Shown: positions 11,670 to 23,259 of the stretch, one piece after another
Layout: each line of letters opens with the position of its first letter
Numbering within the stretch: the stretch's first letter is position 1
From: Nymphaea colorata
Lineage: Eukaryota > Streptophyta > Magnoliopsida > Nymphaeales > Nymphaeaceae
Length of the DNA stretch: 64,000 nucleotides
Direction of reading: 5' to 3'
NCBI RefSeq assembly: GCF_008831285.2
Contig: NC_045138.2
Location: 12,290,571-12,354,570 of the forward strand
Translations under genes and position numbers: made by a program
The notes under the pieces: generated by a model
Seen by the model: only the letters and a program-made list of their open reading frames with translations
Databases searched by the model: none
Told to the model about the DNA's origin: nothing

Positions 11670-12050
11670 TGTTAGCATATCAGATCAAAGGAGCGCCCAA
11701 TCTTGAGCTGATTCTAGAAACTCATCACATAGACAAAATCGTGCTCATTAAAAAGAAAGATAGTTAAAAGGAGAATGAAAATCAACGATCCCTTGATTAC
11801 AGCAACAAGAAAAGGAAAACTCTCAAACCTGCAAAGGGAATTAAATCCCAACGCATGAGTCAATCAATTTGTAAACCAAAGGAAAGATATCTTTCCAAGA
11901 TTGGCTTGATGTAGCATTTTCCTATATATAATAGTGGAACCTCACCTAGTGAGACAAGGTGAGAGAGGATCGTTGTGGATGTAGGAGAACAATACTCCGA
12001 ACCACGTTAAATCATGAGTGACTTATATTTTCTATGCTTGAATTTTATCA
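11670..12050 (+). repeat. 5' LTR of the copia element
   Basis: 381 bp, TG...CA ends (TGTTAGCATATC to TTTTATCA). A TATA-like TATATATA at 11,923-11,932 is the likely promoter. The first 176 bp match the 3' copy at 16,538-16,713. Confidence 0.85.
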
Positions 12051-12063
12051 TGGTATCAAAGCA
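12051..12063 (+). promoter_or_regulatory. Primer-binding site of the copia element
   Basis: TGGTATCAAAGCA directly follows the LTR. It matches the plant initiator methionine tRNA 3' end type (TGGTATCAGAGC) with one visible change. Confidence 0.8.
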
Positions 12064-12595
12064 TACATCCACCGGAAACAGGTTACAAAATTTGGCCGGC
12101 ATTGTCAGCTCCAGCGATGATAGGGGTCGAGCAAGGCCTCTTTAAAATCATTTGCATCTGAGGATTCTCCCTGCAAAGTTTTATAATTTTTGGAACAGAC
12201 ATTGAGGAGATACGAATTTTTGAACAACCGACTGTTGCTATGAAGCTTCCTGTAGTGGCTGAAACCGAATCCACCGAATCCCTGTTTCCCCATTTCTATT
12301 TAAGAATTGGGATTTAACATCTTTCTGGTGGATCATTTCGACTCCCGTTGTCATTTAAACCTTCTAAAATTGATTGAACTTTATTGGGTTGTTTGTGCAT
12401 GCACTTGCATTGGAGCTTGATCGACTGGAAATCGGCGTCACCCTGCTGCAATTTTGTATTGGTGTGTGATCTCGTCGCTGTCTTCTCAAGTTCATCTTCT
12501 ACTGGGTCTGGTGGCTTGAATCTGATATTGAATATTAAGTCCTTCGGTTGGTGCTTGTTTTTCGTAAGCCAGCATCCTCATCTTCTTGGTTCACC

Positions 12596-13687
12596 ATGGC
12601 GTCAAACGGAGATCTAACAAGGACGTCATTGCAAGGTACTACTCTACCTTTATTACCTGCACCAACCACTATACAACAATATTTGAACATCAAGTTGACT
12701 GCAGACAACTTTCTATTATGGGAATCTCAATTCCTACCTCTGCTGTATTATGATTTGCTTGGGTTCATTGAAAGCTCTAAACCTTGTCCAAATCAATATA
12801 TCACCAGTGGTGATGAGAAATCCCAGTCCATTAATCTTGAATATGAGTTGTGGATGAAACAAGACCAACTTCTCTTAAGTTGTATTATTTCTTCAATGTC
12901 TAAAACGGTACTTGCACAAGTTGTTGAGCTTAAAACGACATATGAAGTATGGATTGCTCTTAAAAGGTCCTATGCTGCCCATTCTCGCTCAAGAATCATG
13001 CAACTCAAGGAACAACTACAAGGACTTTGGAAAAGGAACTTAACAATGGATGACTATTTCTATAAAGCCAAGATGTTGGCTCACCAACTCGCCGTTGCTT
13101 CAAAACCAGTAGAAGGGGAATATTTAATCATGCATATCTTGAGAGGACTTCTTCAAGAATACTCAACCTTCAAAACATCTCTGATCACTCGTGTAGATCC
13201 GATATCCCTCAGTGATTTGCACAGCCTCCTTCTCACACAAGAGACACAATTTAAAGAACAAGATCTTGAGCATGAAACATTTGCCCCTACTACTCATTAC
13301 GCCCAACCATATTCAGTAGTTAGGGAAAATTTTGACAGAAGACAACCCTCAATGCTCCAAAGGGGCCGTGGTCGAGGCCGAGGCAGGTCTGATTTCGAAC
13401 GTGGCAGATCTGATTACGGTGGAAGAAATCGTATTATATGTATGTTTTGTGATAAAATGGGCCATAGTGCCAAGAACTACTTTAAAATAGCAAGGAAAGA
13501 TAACACCAGAGCAGCAACAACCAACTCAAACGCATCATCATCCTCAAATGCTCAGGTATATCACTCCTCTCCTCATATGTTAGATGATGCAAATTGGATC
13601 CCTAACACAGGAGCGACCCATCACATCACCAATTCTCTTGGATCGATGACAATTCATGAACCTTATGAAGGCAACGACTCCGTTTAA
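12596..13687 (+). pseudogene. gag: Copia gag and start of protease
   Basis: ATG at 12,596 in a CACCATGGC context, 363 codons to a TAA at 13,685. Gag coats the element RNA. The N-terminal half has the copia gag pattern (NFLLWESQFLPLL, RIMQLKEQLQ, LRGLLQEYSTF). An Arg/Gly-rich stretch (RGRGRGRGRS) precedes a zinc knuckle CMFCDKMGHSAKNY in which the last Cys is Tyr. The protease begins with NTGATHH, where the catalytic Asp of the usual D-S/T-G is Asn. Both changes predict loss of function. A 48-nt longer open frame upstream (from 12,548) lacks a good start context. Confidence 0.85.
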
Positions 13688-14434
13688 GTTGGGAACGGAT
13701 CAGGTATGTGTATTAAAAACATTGGGTCAGCTCTCTTTCATCTTCCTAAGACTACTGTTACTCTGCGTGATATTCTCCATACTTCTAAGATGGTTCATAA
13801 TCTGTTATCTGTGAATAAATGCTGCAAGAATAATCAAGTTTTGTTTGAATTTTATACCCATCATTGGGTGGAGAAGGACCAGCGTACAGGGGTGGTGATC
13901 CTACAAGGAAAGAGTGACAATGACCTTTATTGTCTCCAACTCCCACAACTAGAAAACAATCAACGACAAACTGAAAAGGTGGCACTCTATGGAGAATGGA
14001 CGACAATCAGTAGATGGCACGCTAGACTTGGAAAAACTGCCTTGAATAATGTTCATTTTATTTTGAGAAAATTAAAACTTCCTTTTGATTGTGATGTCAA
14101 AAACAACAATGTTTTTTATCACAATGCCACCAAACCACTTGAAGTGGTTCACTCAAATATATGGGGTCTGGCGCCCATGATTAGCAAAGACAGAAATCGG
14201 TACTATGTCTTCTTTATAGAAGAATACTCGAAGTATATATTGTTTTATTTTCTAGTATATAAGTCTGATGCTAAAAAGACTTTTAAAGCGTTCAAGGTGA
14301 AAGTCGAAAATATATTTGATTCAAAAATTAAGTTTTTCCAATCTGACGGTGGTGGTGAGCATGTAGCTGTTAACAAGTTCTTTCAAGATCATGATATCAA
14401 AAGAAAAATTTCATGTCCTCATACACACGAGTAG
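13688..14434 (+). pseudogene. Copia protease C-terminus and integrase N-terminal half
   Basis: Continues in the same frame after the TAA at 13,685. It carries the GAG-pre-integrase signature (WHARLGKTALNNV) and the integrase core. The first catalytic position reads VVHSNIWG instead of HSDIWG, the second (FQSDGGGEH) is intact. A TAG ends the frame at 14,432. Confidence 0.8.
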
Positions 14435-15197
14435 AATGACACAACTGAAAGGAAACATCACCCTTATGTTGAAACAAGCATCTCTCTTCTTAAACATGAA
14501 GGTGTTCCAGCGAAATTCTGGACTTATGCATTAGCACAACAGCATATCCATTGAACCACGTTCCTACAGCAGGCCTCAAAGGCAAGTCCCCAATTGAAGT
14601 TTTACTCAAAATACCTCAAAATTATAGCTTCATGTGAGTGTTTGGGTGTGGCGCTTACCCAAACTTGCAACCTTATCACCGTCACAAGCTTCAACCTAAG
14701 TCCTCCAAACATGCCTTTCTTGGATACTCAAATGTTCACAAGGGTTATCTGTGCTACAACCTCAAAAATTTCAAAATCATTGTCAACCGACACATTGTGT
14801 TCAATGAATCAAACTTTCCATTTCTCAAACAACCAGATCAACTCCATGATACTCATCGTACCACCACACCAATACCCATTTTTTTACCTAGGGTACCTCC
14901 CACAAATCAACTCTATCTCAAATCGGACACCACCATCATCTCAACCCAGCCCTACACGTGACCCAAATGCCACTCCAACTACACCTTTTATACTCGACGA
15001 GTCAACCGTGCCCCCTTTTCGAAGCCATAGCATGATCACCCACTCCAAAGACGACACGAGAAGACCAAAATCCTCATTTTCAACATCCTATGCACTTTCA
15101 TCAAAATGCCTATGGCAAAGGAGATGCAAGCCTTTCATCAAAATGGAACATGGACTCTTGTTCCACATGATTAGACATTTACCATTATCGACTGCAA
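14435..15197 (+). pseudogene. Copia integrase C-terminus and linker, frameshifted
   Basis: The coding signal changes frame. Integrase-to-RT linker motifs appear in the frame at 14,638-14,961 (YPNLQPYHRHKL, HAFLGYSNVHKGY, RHIVFNESNFPF), while the preceding NDTTERKH part is in another frame. Several stops and frameshifts separate them. Confidence 0.7.
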
Positions 15198-15780
15198 ATG
15201 GTTAAACGTAAAGCTAATGGAACTTTGCAATGTTACAAAGCTCGACTCTATGCCAATGGCTATGATCAAATTGAAGGCATCGACTACTTTGAAACATTCA
15301 GCCCTGTTGGAAAGCAAGCTATTGTATGCATGGTTTTATCACTCGCTACTTCTCTTCGTTGGCCTATAAAGCAGCTCGACGTTAATAATGTGTTTCTTCA
15401 TAGGGATATTACTGAAGGCATATATATGGCTCAGCCACCGGGATTTGAAGATCAACGTCACCCAGGTTACAAACTTTATAAAACACTCTATGGACTGAAG
15501 AAAGCCCCAAGAGCTTAGTATCACCGCCTCAGTCAGTCGCTACTGCATATGGGTTTTAAAATGTCTCACGTTGACAACTCATTGTTCACCTTAACTACAG
15601 ATCAGGATAGGATTTTTATCATGGTTTATGTTGATTATATCCTAGTAACTCTATTGATCAAGTTACTAAGTTGATTCATCTCGGCCCTTTACATTATTTT
15701 TTGGGTATTCAGGCCATTCCAATGTCAGAAGGATTTATTCTCTCACAATAAAAGTATATTATTGATATTTTGACTCACAC
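15198..15780 (+). pseudogene. Copia reverse transcriptase remnant
   Basis: Motifs KARLYANGYDQIEGIDYFET, IKQLDVNNVFLHRD and YKTLYGLKKAPRA are typical of copia RT. The Trp after APRA is a TAG stop. The catalytic box reads YVDY instead of YVDD, so the enzyme would be dead. Sequence after 15,640 has further frame changes. Confidence 0.85.
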
Positions 15781-15889
15781 AAATATGATTGGTGCCAAGC
15801 CTATCTCTACACCCTTATTGGCAAATTCCTCACTGACAAAGGTTATACCACCCTTTCTAGATGCCACTCTTTAGCGCCAAACTGTTGGG

Positions 15890-16522
15890 GCCCTTCAATA
15901 TCTCACCATAACTAGGCCTGATCTATCCTACACAGTCAATAAAGTGTGTCAATTCATGCACACTCCTACGACTAAAAACTGGAATGTTGTAAAACACATT
16001 ATGTTATGTTAAAGCCACCATTCATCATGGCCTGTCCTCAACCAAAACTTGTTAACTCACCTATGTGCTTACTCTTATGCAGACTGAGTCCAGATGACGG
16101 CGAATCCACTGGGGCCTATGCTATCTTCCTTGGCTGGAATTTGATCTCTTGGAGTTCGAAGAAACAACCCAATGTCACCCAATCCTCCACTGAAGCTGAG
16201 TACTGGGCAGTTGCCAACATTGTTGTAGAGTCCATTGACTTAAATATTTGTTACAAGATATGGGCATCTCTCTTTCAAAACCACCAATTCTTTGGTGCAA
16301 CAACATTAGTACCACCTATATGATGACAAATCCAGTTCTTCATCAGAAAATTAAAGATATTGAACTGGATGTACACTTTGTTCGAGATCTTGTTGTCCAC
16401 AAACAGCTCTTTGTAAGACACATTCCTGCCTCTCATCAATTGGCGGATCCTCTCGCCAAAGCTCTACCCACAAATGCCTTTGTTCGAGGATGGTTCAAAC
16501 TCAACGTTCGTTCAGGACCATT
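15890..16522 (+). pseudogene. Copia RNase H remnant
   Basis: RNase H motifs occur in two frames: [20 protein letters not shown] and [10 protein letters not shown] in the first, then [20 protein letters not shown] and LADPLAKALP in the second. A frameshift near 16,250 breaks it. It ends next to the polypurine tract. Confidence 0.8.
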
Positions 16523-16537
16523 GAGTTTGAGGGGGGA
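16523..16537 (+). promoter_or_regulatory. Polypurine tract of the copia element
   Basis: TGAGTTTGAGGGGGGA immediately before the 3' LTR TGTTAGC, the usual position for plus-strand priming. Confidence 0.8.
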
Positions 16538-16713
16538 TGTTAGCATATCAGATCAAACAAGCGACCCAATCTGGAGCTGATTTTGGAAATGCATTACATA
16601 GACAAAATCGTGCTCATGAAAAAGGAAAGAAAGTAAAGGAGAATGGAAATCAACGATCCCTTGATTACAACAACAAGAAAAGGAAAACTGTCAAACCTGC
16701 AAAGGGAATTAAA
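16538..16713 (+). repeat. Truncated 3' LTR of the copia element
   Basis: Matches 11,670 onward for about 176 bp up to GCAAAGGGAATTAAA, then stops matching. The remaining 205 bp of the LTR are missing, replaced by an inverted gypsy LTR. Confidence 0.85.
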
Positions 16714-18457
16714 AAAAAGAAAATTAGCGCAAAATAACATGCAAATGCATATTAACATGTACATATTCATGAGAGTTTTCCCCGGGTTGAACAATGCTCA
16801 GCCTTAAAATTTGACATAGAATAAGAAGAAAATCTCAAACCATATTCTCATTCTCACCATGCATTCACATGGAAAATCAAACAATTATGCATGGACAACA
16901 TCTTGAAACAAAACAATATTCAAGGAAAGAGAGAGAGCATGATTCAACCATAAAATGAAATGTCATCTTGTCTTCCCATGCTTCTGGTGCACTTGAGCAT
17001 GACCTCTTGACTCTAAAATAGAGATTGAGATCTATCTCATCTGGCCATAGAGAGATGAAGAAGAGAGGAAAAAAAAGCATCACAACGAGACTACATTCAA
17101 GAAAAGATAGAACATGATGCAATCATAAAATGAAATAACATCTCCTCTCATGCTCCCGGTGCACTCGAGCATAGCTTCTTGACTCTAAAATAGAGATTGA
17201 GAGTTATCTCATATGGCCATGGGGAGATGAAGAGGAAAGAAAAATGGGAGAAGCAAAACAATACTATATTAAAAAAAAAAGATAACATGATTCAATCATG
17301 AAATGAAATATTGTTTCACCTTCTCATGCTCTCGGTGCACTCAAGAATAACTTCTTTACTTTAAAATAGAGATTTTAGAGCTATCTCCTATGATCATGGG
17401 AAGATGAAGAAGGGAAGAAATAAAGAAAAGCATGGATTGGGATGTGGGTTACATACCTCTTAAGAGAATGATTTGAGGGAAAAAGATCACCCTTGCGTCA
17501 AGTGATTCTAGACTCACCTTGAATAGAGCTGCAAGGTGATGAAGAAGAGGCCTCCAATAGATCTTTGTGCTCCCTTGAAGAGTTGTAGTTTGCTCCAAGT
17601 TGGAGAAGAATAAGAAGGATGAGAAGGAAATGGAGGAAGCGGGAAAATGGAGGAAGAGAGCTTAAAACTCTAAGTCCTCAAGTGAGAATGCACTAGAGCT
17701 TCTCCAAGGGCTAGCTCTTTGCCCAAGAGGGGGGTAATAGGGGTTTTTATAGAGAGTTTTGAAGCCAAAACTCAAAATTCATTTTTTTTTAATTTTATAA
17801 CATTTTCATACGAATTTCAAATAATTTTGCATTATTTTCAATTTTTCTAAGAAATAGGTTTTGAGTGAGTTTGATTGGCCATTAGGCCTGAAAATTCACT
17901 TAAATTGTCTAAAATAGCCTCTAACAGTTTGCTTTTGAAGAAAAAATAGGGTTTAACGACACATGCCAGTGCGAAAACGCGCTTGAGGGCGTGCCCCCGT
18001 GCATGGCAAGCGCGGTCGCGCGTTGTGAATATGATATGAAATGATATGAAAATAAAAAATAGGATAAAATGAGCATAAGACTCCTTTTCCTTTTTGTTTA
18101 GTTTATTTAAAAAGTGTATAAGATTGGTTTTGTTTCAAATGGGTGGTCGACTCCGTTTCGAGTGACTCCGGACTTGTTCCAAATCTGATTTTGGTTCAGT
18201 CGGTTGTCGACTCATTCGAGCGTGCGACTTGGGTTTAAAACATGTTTTTGGCGTGAGAATGAGTCCTTAAAACAAAGGGGAGGTCCGCACATGCACGACG
18301 CTCAAATTTTATCGTTTCGCACTTAATTTCGGATTTTGAGTTTGAAATGCTTGATTTAGATCTGAACTGGGGTTTTGGATCTAATTTAGATCAAAAAATT
18401 AGATTTTGTGTTTTGGTAAAAGAGTGTAGCATTTTTGAAAAATTTGGGGTGATTACA
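16714..18457 (-). repeat. Truncated Tat-type gypsy LTR, inverted (LTR1)
   Basis: Reverse complement of the first roughly 1.7 kb of the LTRs of element A. The LTR start TGTAATCACC is at 18,457 on the minus strand. It keeps the TATA box (TCTATAAAA near 17,754-17,746), the conserved leader donor AAGAG|GTATGT near 17,458-17,448, and three copies of the internal repeat of about 171 bp (around 17,003, 17,175 and 17,350). The 3' part of the LTR is missing. Confidence 0.85.
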
Positions 18458-21400
18458 AGGTGTTAGGCAATTTTAAACTTTTTTGACAAGATTGGCATTC
18501 AAGCATATAAAGGAAAGGGTCCGCATCATGATATGACTCATTGGGAACTTTTCCCTACACAAAATTAGATGAAACATTTAAAACTAGATGAATAATAAAT
18601 GTGTAAGAGCGAGCCCATACCACTCAAACCATAAATGTGTATGATCTATTTGAAGCTTGTTTAAGGAACCGATAGTCTGTTTTTAAACTTTACTACGTTT
18701 TCTTAAGGTGACATTCTCCTTTGGTAATTTTAAACAAAAAAAGAAAAGCCATAGGCATGCAACTTATAAAACATGACATGGCGTACAATAAAAGAAAGAG
18801 TTTGCACTAGCAAGTGTACCTATTGTGAACATGTTATATGCTAGGCCCTAATATGGGAGGAATGTGCTAGGGGCCCAAAATCATGAAACTGCCTTAACGA
18901 ATGCTTCTATGGTGAAAAGGTAGAGAACATGTCCCTGCATTGGCTGCCCATCACAAAAATGATCTCTTGTCTACTACATATAGTTTCCAAAATGGGCATC
19001 AAATCACTCGAATGACATGCCTTTCTCTATTAATTTAGATGAGTAATTTAAATAATTATGGATAGCCTTTTTTACTTATAGTAATCGTATGTGTACATCA
19101 AGTATATATGGTGCCATACAGAAAAAGGTTGTTACCAAATGGCTGCTAGGCAAACACTCCTTATACTTTGCGAACATGTAAGTGCACACATCCGCCTATA
19201 CAATAATATAAAAAAAAACCAAAAAAAACTTTGCACAAAATTGATGTATGAAACTGCCATTTTCTTTCTATGTCTCATGCTCACGAGAGGAAATGTCTTG
19301 AAGAAGAGCAAGAAGAAAAAAGAAGAAGCTAATTAGCTGTCTACACTAAACTATACAATTACCAAGTTTCAAGCTTAGGCCAAACCCAACAATATCCAAC
19401 ACATTTTTCATTGCAATGGTTGAAAATGGAAGTGTAAAAATTTCCATGAAGCAAGATTATATGCTAAATGTAAGGACGTTGGTGCTAAATGGTAAATAGA
19501 AATAAAATATTCAAGAGAATTGCAGCAATTCCTAGAGAATTGCAGCAATCCCTAGAATCACCTAATCCACAAGGAGTACAAATATGAGTTTATTTTTTTT
19601 CAAACCTTCCCCTAACATGGCTAAAAATTGAAAAAATTCTTCATAGAATATCCAGGACGACTACGTACCACAAGTTGTCTTTTGCTGAGAAAGAAAACAA
19701 AGACTTCTTCAAGAATAGTTGCCATTATTGATACAAAAAGTGTAGGTAAGGTACAATTTCTCTTCCAATCCACAATTAGTATGTGTTATCAGCTGCAATA
19801 CCCAGAAAAACCCCCAAAAAAACATGGTAAAGTTGTAGAAAACCAACAAATCATGGAATTCAACAAAAGTAAAATGCTTAGTCTCATTCTCTTGTGAAGG
19901 TTTTAAAGTCTTGGATTGTTGAACAGAATCAAGATGTTGTTAAGCAGCAAAGGGTACAAAAGATTTATAATTCTTAACCAAAACAAAAGTCCACTTACAG
20001 CATATAGAAGAGTCTGAGATTTTGCATCCATAGCAGCATGAAAACCAGATAATATGTTTTACCAGCTGCAATACCTGTGTGAAGTAATGGCTTATATTAA
20101 TTTAAAAAATTTATTATGCTTATTGATTCAATTAACAATAAAAAGGCGATTTGGTTAGGATGCTTTCTTTCTAAAAGGTAAAAATGGCCGACAAAGGGTG
20201 ATAGGCCATTGTTTGGTTGGTGCAAGCAACAGAGCTAAAAAGCATAAAGAGATGAACTTTGGGTTAACTGAAACAAACCACAACTTGTTTTGGAAGCTGA
20301 ATGTAGTGATTAGTTCAACAAACCCTCAACAAGATTAATAGAAAGAGGAGAGGGAGGCCAAGTCTTCATCTTCCTTGATGAGGGAAAGCAGAGTTGCAGT
20401 ACACTACAAACTCTCCACAATGCCATTGTTGTCTCCACCAACAAGGCAAAAGTTGGGAAGAAGTTTACCACAAAGAGCTGTGTTCCTTCCTCAATTATTG
20501 GTTTAAAATAAAAAATGAATGAAACCATTCACTCTCCTATTTTCTGCATCAAGAAACAAAACACAAACTTATGCCTGCAGCTGACATCACCTTGAATCCC
20601 TCCTCGTTACTCAATCAATTGCATTAAAGCATAAATAAATGAAACTAACTTATGGCTGCAGCTATGACGTCTATCGGAGGCAAGAAAAGGCAATTATGAT
20701 AATAAGGTCTTAAAAAAGACATGATGGTCAAAATTTCTGGTTTTGCGTGAACCTAAGAAAGACTCTCTCTCTCTCTCTCTCTCTCTCTTCATACCCCAAA
20801 AAAACAAGTGCCATCAAATTGGAATGGACTGAAGGGCTTCGACATTCAAAAGAAAGTGACAATGAATATTTGAGAAACACGACAAAGAATAAAAATTTCC
20901 ATAGATGTTTTTTCAAATGACACTAGCACATGATAATCAACAGGAACAATAGCAAGCTACTATATAGGTCAATCTCTGCTTGCTGAAACCCCTCTAAGAT
21001 ATATGTTCTTCATTAATGTGTGAAAAAGAATTGCACCTAGTGAACATGTAAATGACATTCCAAAATAACTGAACTAGAGAGGGGAAGGAAGATAAAAAAA
21101 TAAGGAGATAGAGAGATGAACTTACTCAGGCATCCAACAAGGTATAGTATCTGTGGACGAACTCAACTACAAAAAACAAAACCTATTTCAAGAACAAAAA
21201 ATGCAAAAAGTTAGAAACCTTAGATGATGGATGAGAAAAAAGGAGAGAGAGAGTCACCTGCAACTCCAATGCTCATGACTGAAGAAGATCTCAACACAAT
21301 CCCACACTCAACCAAACCCTCTTACAACAACATATAAATGGTCTTCAAGAATAGAGAGAAAAACAATGGCAAGGAGAGAGACAAAAAAATAACAGAGAAG

Positions 21401-22547
21401 GAGGAAGAGGAAGAGAGGAAGAGGATAGAGCAGAGTATGAAATGGAGCAAAAAGATATGGGGTGGAACAGCGGTGAGGTTGTCGAAGGAGGAGCTTGGAC
21501 GGCTTGAAAATTGTTCCATGGTTTGCTATTCCAGGGTAAACCATGGAATGGGTTAGAACAACAAAAATATTTATACCCATTGTTCTGATATCTAGTTTTA
21601 TCATTTGAGTTATCATGAAAAATTTGGAACATGCTATGTCTGTTCCTAGCCATTTCATGTTTATCAAAGCACCTCTTAAAAAGCTTGTATGGTTCGATAT
21701 TATACATGACAAAGCTACATACAACCACTAAAGTAGTGCAGTTTCATAGTAGCCTTTAGGGTAGTGAGGTGCTTTCCTCAAAGGTGATGGTCAACCTAAA
21801 AAAGAAAATAAAAGAAAAAGCAAAAGAAAATGGAAACCAAAATAAAAAGCAAGAGAAAAAAGGGGAGAAAATGAAAAAAATAGCAAAAACGAGCATGCCA
21901 TGAGATTAAAGGCATGAAAGCTAAACTCACAAGGTTTGAAATGTGATGATTTTATGCAGTTATGTGATCACAAGACAATAGCAGGTTCTCCTGTGATTTC
22001 AAAAAATACAGAGGATAATTCTTTATTCTTCATGTTGAGGAAATTGAAAGGAGCCCCTCTAGACATCTGACAGCATAGATGCGAGTTCAGTCCTGATGCT
22101 TGAAGAATGCTATGAAGAACATATCAATTACATTTGCTTGTGTTTCTTGGACCTCCTGGGCAATAGGAGGAACCATCCATCACACATGGTTTTTAATGAT
22201 GTTTCCCTTTTGCTACCAAAACCTGGTCCCTTTTTGTATTGGATGAAACTCCTCAAACCTTGTCCTCCCTAAGATAGTTTTGATGAATTCCCCAGACCTT
22301 AACATATGCTCAAGAAAGTCACACCATTTAGGATAAGGAATTAAACTTAAACCCATTCCATCATTCACATGTATTCCAACATGTTCTTTAGTGCTTTATT
22401 TGGGATTTATTCCATCAGCAAAAGGCCTATAACCTGCTTCTTAAAAACAGTAGCTGATTTCAAACTGGGTCACTGATTAAGAAGTTTTGTCAACCAAAGA
22501 GGCATGGTTTGTTTGTTCAAGGCTTCACCCAACCAGAGGCAAAAGAG
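18458..22547. other. No recognisable gene; diverged intergenic or element DNA
   Basis: AT-rich with short open frames lacking domains (for example 19,628-19,897 plus, 21,308-21,724 minus). A (CT)n microsatellite is at 20,763-20,789. By position it could be the decayed interior of the plus-strand element that ends in B1, but no pol motif is readable. Confidence 0.5.
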
Positions 22548-23110
22548 AAGGAAGTGCTTCACTTTGATTCAACCAAAATTACTATCGGAGATGAAAGGGA
22601 AGGAAATGCCCTACCTCAATGCAACCCAAAATAATTACTTGAGGTGAAACGGAAGGAACTGTCTGCCTCAATCCAACCAAAGTATTACCTGAGGTAAAAG
22701 GGAAGAAAACATCATATCTCAATCCAACCAAAATCATTACCCAGCATGGAAGGGAAGGAAATGTATTCTCTCAATCCAACTAAATTCGTTACTGAGTCGA
22801 AAAGATACGGAAATGTCTTGTCTCAATCCAACCAAAATCATTAAACAAGGCAAAAAAGGATGGAAATGTCCTATCTCAGACCAAACAAAATTTTACGCAA
22901 CAATTTTTTTTTTATGTAAAAGGAATGAAAATTCCTTGCTTCAGTGCAGCTAAAGTCCAACCATCAATTTTGCTAACAATATCATTTTCCTGAAGCAAAA
23001 TGGAAGAAAATACCCTACCTCGGTTCATCCAAATTTCAACCATCCACTTCCTAAAACAAAAGGGATGAAAAAACTCCACTTCAATCCACCAAAAAATTGA
23101 AAAGGAGTAA
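22548..23110. repeat. Degenerate minisatellite, about 10 units of 50-60 bp
   Basis: Repeated unit with core GGAAATG...CTCAATCCAACC...AAATCATTACC followed by an AAAGGGAAGG-type purine stretch. Successive units begin near 22,549, 22,598, 22,650, 22,702, 22,754, 22,809 and 22,863 and become longer and more diverged toward 23,100. It lies just before the polypurine tract of B1. Confidence 0.85.
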
Positions 23111-23246
23111 AATTTTGTTGTCTTCCCCAAAGAAACTGAGTATTTGAACTGATGTTTTCAAAAGCTAAGTTTTCAAATGAAGATTCTCTCTGAGAAAAAA
23201 AATTGGAGCTTTTATCTTCAAGCTTACCTTTAAGCAGCTTATTAGT

Positions 23247-23259
23247 GAAGAGGGGCATT
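23247..23259 (+). promoter_or_regulatory. Candidate polypurine tract before B1
   Basis: GAAGAGGGGCATT followed by TG. It closely resembles AAAGAGGGGCACC before the 3' LTR of element A. Confidence 0.5.

Larger units (their letters stand above)
11670..16713 (+). mobile_element. Decayed Ty1/copia retrotransposon, 3' LTR truncated
   Basis: Order: 5' LTR (11,670-12,050), initiator-Met-tRNA-type primer site, gag, protease, integrase, reverse transcriptase, RNase H, polypurine tract, partial 3' LTR. Integrase before RT defines the copia superfamily. The shared part of the two LTRs is roughly 90% identical by eye, so the insertion is old. Stops, frameshifts and changed catalytic residues show that it cannot move on its own. 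The gag opening is of the kind I associate with the Ale/Retrofit lineage, but this assignment is weak. No target duplication can be tested because the right end is lost. Confidence 0.9.

Noticed and set aside
21308-21728. Minus-strand frames of 127 and 138 codons
   Set aside because: Two overlapping frames, the downstream half driven by a CT-rich stretch; no domain. A small CCATGGTTT inverted repeat at 21,516-21,546 is also present but short.
22548-23110. CRISPR-like spaced repeats
   Set aside because: Units are degenerate along their whole length with no constant repeat and unique spacer pattern, and the DNA is plant nuclear. It is a minisatellite.
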